Part shown: one piece after another, positions 1 through 10,818 of the stretch | Layout: each line of letters starts with the position of its first letter | How positions within the stretch are numbered: position 1 is the stretch's first letter | Assembly: GCA_039105265.1 (NCBI GenBank) | Contig: JAPFFF010000033.1 | Location: forward strand, 248,001-312,000 | DNA length: 64,000 nt | Direction: 5' to 3' | From: Tritrichomonas musculus | Taxonomy: Eukaryota > Parabasalia > Tritrichomonadida > Tritrichomonadidae | Position numbers and translations under genes: made by a program | Notes under the pieces: model-generated | Told to the model about the DNA's origin: nothing | Database searches by the model: none | The model's input: the letters and a program-made list of their open reading frames with translations, nothing else

Positions 1-1631
1 TTTAAAGTTATGGTTTTAAATTCTTGAGTTACTGGGGTTTTAGGACGAAGTCCTAAAATCACAGTAAATACATACGACGTTATTATTAATATATAAAGAA
101 TTATTTTGAATTAAATTTTCTGAGCAATTTAATCGTTGGAGTACATATGACATATTATATAAAAAATATTATTTAAAAATAGGGTTTTTAATAACCGATT
201 TTTAATTGAAAATATAATTTGTAAAATATACAAAATCAATTTTATATATTATTAAATATTTTAATTTGTACTATCTTATTACATTTAAAAATAAATTATT
301 AATATTAGTAATATAATATTATAAATAATTTGAAAATATTATGGAAAATTATATCAATTGAACAAATTATGCAAAAGTTAATTCTTATCTGAATTAAATA
401 TTAATATTTATTTTATAGCTATTATATTTCGACAAAAAATATGAGTTGATAAATCTGTGCTAAAATTTAAAATCTCTTTTTTAATAGAAGTTATCGACAA
501 AATAAGAAGCATTTCTTATTTTTACTATAATTTAATGTATAATAAGATTTTTAACTCGCCTATATCATATATGTGTACTCATTATATAATAAATAAAACT
601 GTTTTTTACATAAAATATCAAACTTGGAATAAATTAAAGAATTTAATAATTATAATAAAAGCTAAAAATTTGAAGCAAATATGTAAAATGAATAAAAATG
701 GTGTTAATATATCATTATTTTGAGGTTGATTAGAAAATTATAGGTTAGTGAAAATTAATATAATAATCTTAATAATAGCCATATTTCTTTTTTTTTAACT
801 CAAAAAGATATCATATATCATTTCCACTTTGGAGTGAATAATATAATGGTAATAATGATATTATCTTAATTATTTACTGGAACGTTTTAGAAAGCATTTA
901 CATTCCCCTCTCAAATAATTGAGTTTAATTTGAAAGGGGATTCAAATTTCAGAATTTTTGAGCGGTTTCTCAAAACCTTATTTAAGGGTGCAGTTTGAAC
1001 ACATTTTTCTTACCGAATATTAGATCATCATTTTTTCTATTTATATGATTTTATTTATAAAAGTATATTAATTTATTAAACATTACTAAAAGTATGAAAT
1101 AATTAATTATAATTGAAATAATAATAAATTAAAAATTGAATTAATATTAGATTTTTCAATGAAATAAAATTCAAATTTATTGAAAAAAAAATTCAATTAA
1201 ATTGGAAAATAATTGATATTTCTCTTTAATTTATGAGAATTAACTTAAAAATAATAATTTTATATAATATATAAAGATCACAATAATTTATTTTCCAATA
1301 TAAAATTAAAAAAACAAATTAATGATTTTTCGCTTTAATAATTCTGAAATAATAAAAATGATTTTAAGGGAATTTTTGAGTTGCACAAATATATATATAT
1401 GTTCAAATATGTATATATGCTATCAAAATTAATCTAAATAAATCACAGATTGAAAAAATCATTTTTATCTTTTTTAGATAAAAATGATCAAAAATGATAT
1501 TAGACAACTATAATATTTTTATTATTTTTTCAAAAAATTGTTCTATCAGATTTTTAAACAACTCATATAATAACTATAGAAAGATAATTGCAGCTCATTG
1601 TTAAAAATCTAATGTGTACATATTTTTTTAA
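1..1631. other. AT-rich spacer, no gene recognised
   Basis: This stretch is strongly AT-rich with stops in all frames and long A/T runs. A short open stretch at 457-723 begins with GTG, is lysine/isoleucine/asparagine-rich and resembles no family, so I do not call it a gene. No RNA gene or transposon end is visible. Confidence 0.6.
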
Positions 1632-2201
1632 AATGCTCGAAAAATCATATACTTTTCAGATCTATGTAGTCGTACATTTGAAGCTAATAAAGGTGCTGGA
1701 GGCGCCATTAAAATCAGTGACAACTTTGATATAAAGCCCAGCACGCTAAGAATGCTTCAGAAGACAACAAACAGCACTCAAAGTTCAATCGTTATTTCTG
1801 ATTGCACTTTTGAAATCGAAGAGAATTCAGATTCCTCTTTATTCTACGCACTCAGCAAAAGATCAATAAAGGTAGACGTTAATTCATGTACATTTACAGG
1901 CAATTTGGCTAGCGGTGCTCATCACATTGATGGCGTGGTTATTGGTCAGGAAACGCCTAATCTCGCAATTAATTCATGCCGTTTCTCAGCTGACCAAAAT
2001 GGTGCATTAAATAGGAAGTTCCTCAAAGTTGACTTGGGCAATCAAGCTTTAGAATCCAAGAAGGAGAAGAAGCAATTGTCAATGACAATCTTAGTTGAAC
2101 TTTCAATTTTGGCAGTTACAACTGCTCTTTTAATTGCTTTTTACAAGAAAGTAAATGGCAATAATGAAAATTCAGTAAGCAATGAAACACACGATGCTTA
2201 A
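1632..2201 (+). pseudogene. 5'-truncated Pmp-like beta-helix surface protein, C-terminal part
   Basis: The reading frame is open from 1632 to the TAA at 2199-2201, but the first ATG is at 1752. Codons before that ATG still read as protein: at about 1671-1715 they give FEANKGAGGAIKI, which carries both signature words of chlamydial Pmp-type repeats (FxxN and GGAI), a repeat class also known in trichomonad surface proteins. Downstream, turns such as DCTFEIEEN, SCTFTGN and SCRFSADQ fit a right-handed parallel beta-helix. A lysine-rich stretch, one transmembrane helix (about 2083-2144) and a short hydrophilic tail close the protein, as expected for a type I surface protein. Coding signal stops abruptly at 1631 in AT-rich DNA, with no signal peptide or start, so I read it as the 3' remnant of a larger gene. 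No consensus trichomonad intron end is seen at the edge. Confidence 0.65.
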
Positions 2202-4103
2202 ATCAGTAAACAATTTTTTTTCAACTCAAATATAATGTGTAAACTATTCAAATATTTAATTTATATATATTGATATCAATATATATAAATCATCAACTAT
2301 GGAATCTGGTCTATATAAAATCCTATCCTTAATATCATAATTGGGGCGAAAGGCAAGAGCATTCAAAAAGTGAAAATTTTTTTGAGGCGAAAACGATTAA
2401 AAACAATCAAAAAAACACGTTTTAAATTGAAAAAAGCACACAAAAACAAAATTTTTTGAGAACATCAGCTTTTTGAAAGCAAAAACACGGTTGTAGCTTT
2501 AAATAATTGGCCTTTTGGTAATTGATATCAAGTTTACAATTATTTTCATATCATATTTCATATCTGATATCTTGATAACCGATAATCTCGATATCAGATT
2601 TTTAAACTGATAATCGAGTATCAGATGAAAAAAAGTGACGTTTTGAATATCGATTCTCAAAATAACTAGTCTACTTAAATTGATATCATCCAAACATTTG
2701 ATATCGAAGCAAATTGCATCTCAAATATTATCAATAGAATATATGACAAGAAGAATAATAATATCATTAAAGAAATGGTCTGGTAATAATTTACCATCTT
2801 TATAAATGGCCGTGGAAATTATACCATGTAAAAAATGACCCTACCCAAGAAGTACCTGTCAAAAGGGGTCGGGTATGTACCGCTTTTAAGGTCTATTTAC
2901 AAAATAGATTAATTGAACATTTTTAGTAATATTCATGGTGCTTTTCCCACTTTTTCAAAAAAAAAAAAAAGATGATTTTTTTCTGAAAACATTTATTATG
3001 AAAATGGGCCCCTCCGGGCAATTGCCCAAAAAAGTGGAAACGGGCACTGCTTTGCTAAAAAAAACCTTAAATAACGGTTTTGCCTGGGCTGCCCAATTTG
3101 CCCGTAAATTTGCTCCATTTAACATTTGCAAGTTCATCTTACTTTCGAGATAATTTGAGCAATTCAACAGAGAGTTTTATAAAGCACGCTGAAGTTGTTC
3201 TTCTTCCAAAAAATGTTGATGTATGAATTGTTTTCTACAAATCAAATGTGGCAAACAATCTTTCATAAGCTTTATTGATATCATATAACTATTTTTCTCC
3301 GGTTTCATAAATAGCACAAAGATAAAATTGGCTCATTTTTTTCCAAAAAAAAATTTCTAAAGTGGTTTCAAAAACGATAATTCACTTAGCAACGAGTTTT
3401 CATTGAAATGTTTTCAAAAAGTTAAACTTTTTATAAGAGGTGGATTATCTTTTTTGCAAGCACTTTAAATATGATTTTCTTATAGAACATGGTTACAAAT
3501 CTGATTTTCTGCTCTAACATATATTACAATAAAAAACTCTTTTTTATATGTGAGATGCAGTTAGTTACCTTTCACTTTGTCACTTTTTTTCCAATATAAT
3601 AAAGAGCAAATTATCCAGCACCATAAATAATCTGTATTCACACGTACCTCTATATACAAGGCATGGCTAAGTAAACATTTAATAGATGATATATGATTAG
3701 CTACACATTCTGCATGTTATATTTTTACCATATCTTTGAACTTTTACTATAATATCTTTTTTGCATCATTTTCAAAATAACGTATTTACTGAAAAACCAA
3801 GCTCCACGATGACGCTCACAAATTATGTTTGATAACATTTACTTCCAGTAATTTAAATATATCAATTTCAAATCATATCTCCAAAATTCGAAAATTTCCT
3901 ATGTTCTTGACAAACCTGATAATCGATATCAGAGTAACAAGCCTACTTTTGTTGTGTATATTATTTATTTATTCTTTAATTTTAAAATTTTTGAAATATA
4001 AATATAGGAAAATTATCGAAGAAGACCTTGTTTACTATTTATGATTTCAAATAATATACGTTTTTCAATGGTTTAATTTGAATTTAAAGGTCATATTTTA
4101 AAA
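2202..4103. other. AT-rich spacer with palindrome and a small GC-richer patch
   Basis: No convincing gene. Just after the Pmp-like stop lies a perfect 32-base palindrome (2259-2290) centred on GATATC. The segment 2515-2710 is rich in GATATC/GATAATC words. A GC-richer patch at 3000-3125 has inverted GGGCAA/TTGCCC-type words and may be a tiny decayed mobile element, but I find no target duplication. The open stretches at 2499-2693, 2935-3167 and 3829-4044 lack recognisable domains. Confidence 0.5.
2259..2290. repeat. perfect 32-base AT palindrome
   Basis: Both halves are exactly complementary around the centre between 2274 and 2275 (GAT|ATC). It lies 58 bases downstream of the Pmp-like stop codon. 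It could form a hairpin in the transcript or simply be an AT-rich chance or slippage product; no function can be assigned. Confidence 0.6.
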
Positions 4104-7019
4104 TCAATAATCTTTGATAATCTGATTAAATTTGTCCATTGCATCTCTTGGAATATTATGTAAATATTTGATCAGTGTGGAATAAATTGTATCAAACGAA
4201 GGCCTTTCCATGTAGTCATCACTCCAGCAGCATTTAATTAAAGATTTAATATCATCTGATATACCATCACCAAATTTAGGACGAGATCCACTGATAATTT
4301 TTTTCCTGAATTCATTTTGGGAAATCTTTTTGCCTTGTTCAATGTAAGCTTCATGACCAGACAAAATTTCATATGCTATAATTCCAAATGAGTAAACGTC
4401 AATTTCTGGTCCATAAAATTCCTCTCCTCTGAAAAGTTCTGGAGCAATGTATCTTTGGGTTGCAAAGCGAACAATAAAGTCATGTTTTGTGTTGTCTGAA
4501 AAAGAATGTGGAAATCTAATTCTTGGGTAAAAATTTTCATCAACGAGGATATTATCGGCTGATAAAAAGCCATGAAGTATTCCCTGTTCATGCATATATT
4601 TCATTGCGTGAGCGATACCGAGCAAAAAAATGCATTTTTTGGTATAATCTAATTTTTTGGTCAAAAATCTGGCCAATGAACCATTTTCCAAATATTCAAT
4701 GATTATTCTTGGTTTTAGGGTAAAAGGGTTATTGAAAGATTGGAAATTGAGTCCGAAAAATTTAATGATAAATGGATGATTCATTCTGTTCAACAAGATT
4801 GACTCTCTCAAGAGAATCATTTGTTCGTAGCCCTTGAACAAGTCCTCCTCTTTAATTATTCGTACGGAATAATTTTTATTATCAGATATCTTTTTTGCCA
4901 AATAAACGGTCGAAAAGCTTCCATGACCGAGTTCTTTATTCGTTATCACGTAATCATTTGTGTTGAAGAAGATATTTTCAACTTCTTTAATTTGGACTGG
5001 AATTTTTCCTAGAATTACATGAGTAGGAGGTTCTGGCACTTTTCCCACTTTTTCAATGTAATTTTTCACCTCAGAAATGTCAATTTTTTCCTTTGAAAAA
5101 TTGAAATCATTTGATAAGGCATTGAAAATGAATTCAAAAGTCGGACGTTTAGCAGGATGAGCATCCCAGCATTGAGTAAGCAAATTCTTCATTTTTTCAC
5201 TAAATAAATCATTGAATTGAGGACGCGTTCCTTTCTTTACTTCGGACAATAGTCTAAAGTAGCTGTTGTTTGTTTCCCTTATTTCGAAGTAAGCGTTCTT
5301 CTCCGATATGATTTCATAGGCGAGGATTGCGAACGCATAGACATCAACGCCTGGCCCATAATGGTCTTCTTCGATCAATTCGGGAGCAAGATAGGCTGGT
5401 GTTCCAGCATTGCAAGAGCGAGTCAATTCCATCGACTTTGTCAATGCGTCAGGGAAGCATCGTGAAATGCCGAAGTCACAAATGAGTGGGTAATAGTTCG
5501 CATCAATCAAAATGTTGGCTGGTTTTATGTCACGATGAATGATTCCATACTGATGAAGATAGCGCATTGCGTTTGAGATGCCTAACAATGCAATGTACTT
5601 CTTGGTTGGATTCCAGTTGTGGCTGAAGCCGCTCTTTAAGAAATTCACTAAGGAGCCGTTTGGTATAAAATCGGTTATGATCGTTGGTTGCAACTTTTTC
5701 TGATCATCAAATGATTGGAAGTTGATGCCTTTGAAATTGACTATCGATGGATGATGAAGCTTCTGAAGTATCATCGACTCCCTCATAAGCCTCATTTGGT
5801 CAATGCCATTGAATTCATTCTGCGTGTTAATAACTTTCGCTGCATACTTCGATCCCGATGAATCAACAGCAATAATGACATGGCCGTAGCTGCCATCCCC
5901 AAGACTTTGGTCAGTCAATTCAAATTCCCTCGTGTCAAAGAATATGTCTTCAAAGTTGATCGTTTTCCCCTCATTTTTGAATGTATTCAAAAAGTGGTCT
6001 GCAAAATTGAGATCAAAGTCATTGTTCTCAAGGGGATCAAAAAGTTTGATTAGGTCTGGCTCATTTAACGATTCACCTTGAAAAAGTGCATAGCTATCGG
6101 CATCAAAAAGTACAATCGTATTCTTGGGAAGATTTTGGAAATAAAATAGCTTTCTAAGATCGGCAACCAGGAAGGGTGGATTGGGAAGATCAACTGATTT
6201 GAACAAATCTTCAAATGCTTCTAAATAACTTTTGAATCGGGATTTGATTATAGAAAGTGAGAACAAAAAAGGTAAGAAGAGCTTATTAAGAAGTATGTTT
6301 TCACTTTTGTCCAAGAAAACTTCTCTTGTAAGGTAAACAAGTGGTTTAAAAGCGTATTTTTGAACAAGATTTATAAAATTATTTTTTAATTTCTGATTTT
6401 GAACGATTGAATAAAGTATGCATAGTAACCGTTGAAATTCAGGACGATATATTTTTAATTGGTTCATTACAAGTTCAAGAAATTGCTTTTTTTCGATTGA
6501 TGGCGAATTAAGATTTAAGGAATTTTGTTTCTCTTGCAAAGCTGCAGGAAAATCTATTAAGAAATAGTTTGTGTTGTTGCTTAAAGCAGATTGGTAATTT
6601 TCGTGATCAATGTTTTCGATATTTCCTGAGGAATTAAAAATATAAAAATCTTGAGATTGATTCTGAAATATATTTACAAACGATGATGGTTCCCATCTAC
6701 TAAAGTCAACAGTAACTCCTTCAGGGTTTTGAACTGTCGTAAAAACGCATTTTAATTGAAGTGAAAATTTCACTACAATTTTATCCGAATAACCTTCAAG
6801 CGTATTTGATGTATTTGTTATAAGTTTGTCATCAATGTAGATTAAGTACTTTGAGTCATTTGGGGCATTCAAGCAAATTGAAGGTAATTCAGAAATTTCT
6901 GTGCTTTGTGGAATTGATTTGACATTTTTTTGGCCAGTTTCGTCGAAATAATAAATTTTTCTTTTGTCCTGTGGGGTTGTTGTTGGTCTAAATTTCTTAA
7001 TGCTCCTTCTAGATATCAT
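4104..7019 (-). CDS. TKL-like double kinase: active kinase followed by pseudokinase
   Basis: The protein has 971 residues and starts at an ATG (7019-7017). Residues 1 to about 365 are unrecognised. Kinase 1 (about 368-640) has the full catalytic set: glycine loop GDGSYG (374-379), lysine 395, helix-C glutamate 414, HRDIKPAN (495-502), DFG (515-517) and APE (545-547). The HRDIKPAN loop and overall texture fit TKL-type kinases, which are abundant in trichomonads. Kinase 2 (about 692-950) keeps the fold (GHGSFS at 698-703, APE at 859-861) but has arginine at 720 instead of the ATP-binding lysine, HGFLSADN (816-823) instead of HRDxKxxN, and RFPH in place of DFG. It should therefore be catalytically dead. 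The two domains resemble each other in many motifs (for example RESxLL, NFQSF, YGPxxDVY), so a tandem duplication within the gene is likely. By inference the second domain regulates or scaffolds the first. Substrates are unknown. Confidence 0.9.
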   Translation of the reverse strand: MISRRSIKKFRPTTTPQDKRKIYYFDETGQKNVKSIPQSTEISELPSICLNAPNDSKYLIYIDDKLITNTSNTLEGYSDKIVVKFSLQLKCVFTTVQNPEGVTVDFSRWEPSSFVNIFQNQSQDFYIFNSSGNIENIDHENYQSALSNNTNYFLIDFPAALQEKQNSLNLNSPSIEKKQFLELVMNQLKIYRPEFQRLLCILYSIVQNQKLKNNFINLVQKYAFKPLVYLTREVFLDKSENILLNKLFLPFLFSLSIIKSRFKSYLEAFEDLFKSVDLPNPPFLVADLRKLFYFQNLPKNTIVLFDADSYALFQGESLNEPDLIKLFDPLENNDFDLNFADHFLNTFKNEGKTINFEDIFFDTREFELTDQSLGDGSYGHVIIAVDSSGSKYAAKVINTQNEFNGIDQMRLMRESMILQKLHHPSIVNFKGINFQSFDDQKKLQPTIITDFIPNGSLVNFLKSGFSHNWNPTKKYIALLGISNAMRYLHQYGIIHRDIKPANILIDANYYPLICDFGISRCFPDALTKSMELTRSCNAGTPAYLAPELIEEDHYGPGVDVYAFAILAYEIISEKNAYFEIRETNNSYFRLLSEVKKGTRPQFNDLFSEKMKNLLTQCWDAHPAKRPTFEFIFNALSNDFNFSKEKIDISEVKNYIEKVGKVPEPPTHVILGKIPVQIKEVENIFFNTNDYVITNKELGHGSFSTVYLAKKISDNKNYSVRIIKEEDLFKGYEQMILLRESILLNRMNHPFIIKFFGLNFQSFNNPFTLKPRIIIEYLENGSLARFLTKKLDYTKKCIFLLGIAHAMKYMHEQGILHGFLSADNILVDENFYPRIRFPHSFSDNTKHDFIVRFATQRYIAPELFRGEEFYGPEIDVYSFGIIAYEILSGHEAYIEQGKKISQNEFRKKIISGSRPKFGDGISDDIKSLIKCCWSDDYMERPSFDTIYSTLIKYLHNIPRDAMDKFNQIIKDY

Positions 7020-8160
7020 TTAAAAAAATTTTCCATATGTCAAAATTTCAGATGGAAAAAAGCAGTTTTCAAAAAATTATTCTTTCTTTTCCAAACATTA
7101 ATTTTCTCTAATGTTGGGGGTAAAATTTTTTACCCTCACTTTTCTCTAAATTTCCATTCAATTTTGAATGCTATTCAAATCTTGAAAATTTGCCCGAAGA
7201 ATTGAATGAAATTAAAATTTTAATATAAAATATAAATATCTTAAAATTATTTTTGTAGATCAATGTTTAAATCTGAATTTAAGATTATATATTTAGTATT
7301 ATTTATTTATAAATATTAATTATTGCTGTATTTGATATAAGCATATATTTCATTTTTTCTTATAATGGATCTTGATCGAAAATAAACGTATATATAAATA
7401 CATGACATGGAGTAAAGATTATTTTTTAAACTTAAAATTTATAATTTTTCAATTTGGCTGTAGAATAGAATGTTTAAAAACGAATTTAACGAGGTAATTA
7501 AATAAACTTTTTCTCAAAATTGGACGATAGTTTCCTAGTATGGCTGATAACATATATATATATAGCACATGTTGATTTATGTTATTAACATTATAAAATT
7601 CAAATTCCAACTCAAATTATTGAGATATTAGATATTTATTTAAAAGACTTCTTCACATCGAAAAAAAGTGTAAAAAGCTAATCAATTTAAAATTCAAACT
7701 AATCATAAATCTTCACCATCGTAAGCTCATGACAATAAAAATGTCAGAATAGATACAAAAAAAGAAATTAAGGCAATTTGATAAAAATGATATAAAATCT
7801 GGAAATTTATAAAATAATAAAAATGATATAAAATCTGGAAATTTCTTAAATATATTTTTATTTCATTTAAATGATTTAAGATTAATTGAATCTAATTTGA
7901 TATTAAGTTTTATTTTTTAAAAAAAATATATAACGAATTTAATTGAAAAATTGAAATAAATTGAGTCTTCAGAAAATCAAACACCACTTTTTCAGGGGAA
8001 ATTTAAAAGAGCCCTCAAATATTCTATATTATGCTGACTGTTCAACTCAAATATATATTCGTCCAATTCAAATATTGAAGGCTATTTTAAAAAGTTGCTA
8101 GGTTTAAATACTACAAATCAAAAAATCGTTATTTTACGAAAAAAGACGTTAAAAAGACGT
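7020..8160. other. AT-rich spacer
   Basis: No gene is recognised. A 28-base direct repeat (ATAAAAATGATAT...) occurs at 7781-7808 and again at 7817-7844, a simple local duplication. The rest is A/T runs with dense stops. Confidence 0.55.
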
Positions 8161-8838
8161 TTATAGTATTTGTGATGTAAAAAAAATAAGGCATAAAACA
8201 GAATTGAATGGAAACTCATCGGTGTTCGTGACACTGTTCTTTTTCATGAAATACTTCAGCAGCACTTTCACTGTCATTACATAACCTTTTTTATAGCACC
8301 TTTTGAGAAAATTCATAGGAATATCAACATTAAAATCAGGGAAATAATCGAAAATAAACTGTAGATCATAAAAATTACTTTTAATAGCACAAAAGTGAAC
8401 TGCTGTAAACCCATATTTTGTGTCAGTCCAATTTATGTCAAATTTTGGATTTTTGCCAAATAATTCGATGATTTTCAAATAAGAACAACAACCACAAGCA
8501 ATGAAAAAAGGTAAGAAGCAGCCTGATGCAGGACTCTCAATAACAATATTTGGATAATTCAACAACAATTCTACTGCATTAGCATTTTGTTCATGAATTG
8601 CAGAAACAAGAATCGTTTTGTCATCTTATCCTTGGCTATGAAAGTTGATGTCAACTCCAGGAAACTTCAAAAACTCTTTAGTAAAGAAAAGGCTTTGATC
8701 TTCAAATGTCTCCATAATAATTTTATATATATTGTCTTTTACAAAACGTGGATTTCTATGAAGAAAAGGAAGAAGAAAAAGATCATAAAAATTAATTCCA
8801 TTTCCACGAATTCTTCTTGAACAACACCTAAAAAGCAA
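8161..8838 (-). pseudogene. ankyrin-repeat protein fragment with one internal stop
   Basis: Reading down the minus strand from about 8838 gives ankyrin-type sequence: FLKFPGVDINFHSQG, then a TAA at 8628-8626, then in the same frame DDKTILVSAIHEQNANAVE, LLLNYPNI and further repeats (GFTAVHFCAIKSNFYDLQ, KVLLKYFMKK) to a TAA at 8161-8163. The texture matches the large ankyrin families of trichomonads. There is no ATG at the left edge of the frame (it runs into a stop upstream of 8838), so the gene also lacks its normal 5' end. One in-frame stop with otherwise intact sequence suggests recent loss or a sequencing error. If only the part after the stop is used, the product would be under 160 residues. 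Confidence 0.6.
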
Positions 8839-9118
8839 ATAATCTGCAAATAATCATCATATTTTCTATAATTTAAATAGATTTTTTATTGTATGTTGAA
8901 GTAGAAAAGGAAAATTGTGAATATTTTTTTAACTATTAATATATTAATATATTTTCCCAAAATGGTTCTTTTAAATATTAATATAAATTTTATTACTTTA
9001 TATTTTAAATGTAAATATAATATTATTATATCAAAATATAGAAAAAGCATATAGATATCTATATATTAATTTTATGACTAATTATCAATACAATTTATTT
9101 GAATTGGTACATTGAAAA

Positions 9119-9799
9119 ATGGAAAAATATTTTATTTCAACAATGCAGGATTTCAATATTAACATCCCATCAGTTGATGTACAAAATGATCTCACTATCA
9201 TATATAAAGATGGTGAAGGTCAATTATTTGAAATAAAAACATCAAAAGATGAATTTGTTAGATCATTGCGTTATTTTCAAAACCAATTCAACGAAATAAA
9301 TAGAACAAAGCTCATATATATTCAAGAAAACATTAAATTCGACATATTTGACAAATTTGTGTCATCAACAAATACAAAACAAATCTCTCTTAATGAAAGT
9401 AATTATGATATTTATTACAAACTAAGTCACAAGTATGGATATGAAGAACTCACCAAGCAGATTGAGGACTTTATTTCCAAACGACCAGATATAGTTTCAA
9501 TAATTGATGAATTATCATCGATTACAAATAAAACAGACAAAGAACAAAGTACAGATAATCTGAAAGAAGAAATAGTTGCCAAGAATCTCGACATTTGCAT
9601 TCAAAATGCTCTTTTAAAAAAGTTGCCCATTGAAATTTTGAATAGAATATTAAATTCACCGAAACGTATCATTAAAGATCATCATTTACTTTTTTCATTT
9701 GTTATCGGTTTTCTCAAAGAAAGCAACGGGAAATCATTGAATGATATTGAAAAAGAAAATCTTTTGATTTTGCAAGTTGCCTTGACTACAGCAAAATGA
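9119..9799 (+). CDS. BTB/BACK-like protein, N-terminal half of a split BTB-coil-F5/8C gene
   Basis: The 226-residue product begins at an ATG. Residues about 20-120 look BTB/POZ-like (DLTIIYKDGEGQLFEIKTSK, then FVRSLRYF and KYGYEELTKQIEDF), and about 145-225 resemble a BACK-type helical region. This is the N-terminal half of a trichomonad architecture in which BTB, coiled coil and an F5/8-type C domain sit in one protein. Its TGA (9797-9799) overlaps the ATG of the next reading frame in the sequence ATGA, so the usual single protein is split by a one-base shift. Either this is a broken gene, an A-run sequencing error just before 9796, or two separate proteins; I favour one of the first two. 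The partner and role are unknown. Confidence 0.6.
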   Translation: MEKYFISTMQDFNINIPSVDVQNDLTIIYKDGEGQLFEIKTSKDEFVRSLRYFQNQFNEINRTKLIYIQENIKFDIFDKFVSSTNTKQISLNESNYDIYYKLSHKYGYEELTKQIEDFISKRPDIVSIIDELSSITNKTDKEQSTDNLKEEIVAKNLDICIQNALLKKLPIEILNRILNSPKRIIKDHHLLFSFVIGFLKESNGKSLNDIEKENLLILQVALTTAK

Positions 9800-10818
9800 G
9801 CAGCCAAGAAATAGAAGAACTTATCAATGAAGAAAAATCGGAACTATTTTTATCACCAAGAAAGACGGCAGAGAAAATGAAAGAATTTGTTTCAAATGAA
9901 AAAGATATGAAACAAAAAATTTCAGAACTTGAAGAACGATTAAAATCGGCTGAAAATAAATTAAATGACTTTCAAAAAGTTGCCGATGAACAAGTTAACC
10001 AAAAGAAAATGATGGAAATTTATGAGTCAAAGATAAATGATTTATTGGTGAAATTTGAGGAAAGTCAACAAAAATTAACTCAGCAAATAAAATTGAGTGA
10101 TAATTCACAAAAAATTGAGACCTTGAATCAAAAAGTGAAATTGAATGAAGAGAAAATTTCACAAATCATTCAAGATATACAAGATAGCAAGCAAACAATT
10201 GACAAACAAATGGTTTCAAATGAACAATCAATTCAAAAAGTTAAAAATGAATTTACTCAAATTCAAGCAGTATTAAAGAAACAACAAAAACAAGAAAAAA
10301 GTACTGTTGATTGCCAGCAAGGTGTTTTTAAATATCTTTTTGATAAGTACAATGCAAATCCAGCTACAAATGGTATAGTTACAATAACTGGTATTTGCGA
10401 CAAAAGCCAAAATGAACTGTTTCCAAAGATCATTGATTCAAGTTGGACAGAAAACAATTGGGTTTCAAAAGACATTGAAAATTCATTTATTAAGTTTGAA
10501 TTCAAAAATATTCTTGTTAAAATTGAGAAATATCATTTACTGCTTGGATGGACAAACGGAAATGCTGTTTTTCGGAGCTGGATTTTGACAGGCGTCACTG
10601 AAGATAACAGAAATGTTGTACTTCATGAAATTAACAATTCAAATGATGTCACAGAAGAGCATCCAGAAACAACAATTCTGATTTGTAATCAACCTTTTGT
10701 TAAATCAATTCAAATTACAATGAAAGGAAGGCGTTTAATCGGATCTAAACCTCAAAATTATCAAATGTGTGTTAGAAATATTGAATTTTATGGAAAAATT
10801 AAACAAATGATTGAATAA
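9796..10818 (+). CDS. coiled-coil plus F5/8 type C (discoidin-like) domain, C-terminal half of split gene
   Basis: The 340-residue product begins at the ATG that overlaps the previous stop. Residues about 20-165 are strongly coiled coil (E/K/Q-rich heptads). Residues about 170-338 resemble an F5/8C beta-sandwich, with late elements like WILTGVTEDNR, VKSIQITMKGRR and YQMCVRNIEFYGKI. In trichomonads such domains usually occur on intracellular BTB proteins, not secreted clotting-factor-like ones; there is no signal peptide here. The opening residues (SSQEIEELINEE) read like the interior of the family protein, supporting the view that 9119-10818 was one gene. Ligand unknown. Confidence 0.65.
   Translation: MSSQEIEELINEEKSELFLSPRKTAEKMKEFVSNEKDMKQKISELEERLKSAENKLNDFQKVADEQVNQKKMMEIYESKINDLLVKFEESQQKLTQQIKLSDNSQKIETLNQKVKLNEEKISQIIQDIQDSKQTIDKQMVSNEQSIQKVKNEFTQIQAVLKKQQKQEKSTVDCQQGVFKYLFDKYNANPATNGIVTITGICDKSQNELFPKIIDSSWTENNWVSKDIENSFIKFEFKNILVKIEKYHLLLGWTNGNAVFRSWILTGVTEDNRNVVLHEINNSNDVTEEHPETTILICNQPFVKSIQITMKGRRLIGSKPQNYQMCVRNIEFYGKIKQMIE

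Noticed and set aside
457-723. Open stretch of 88 codons in the left AT-rich spacer
   Set aside because: Starts with GTG, is composed mostly of I, N, K and F codons as expected from AT-rich DNA, and has no domain.
2935-3167. Overlapping open stretches on both strands at a GC-richer patch, possibly a tiny transposon
   Set aside because: No protein similarity. Inverted GGGCAA-type words are visible but no clean termini or target duplication could be found.
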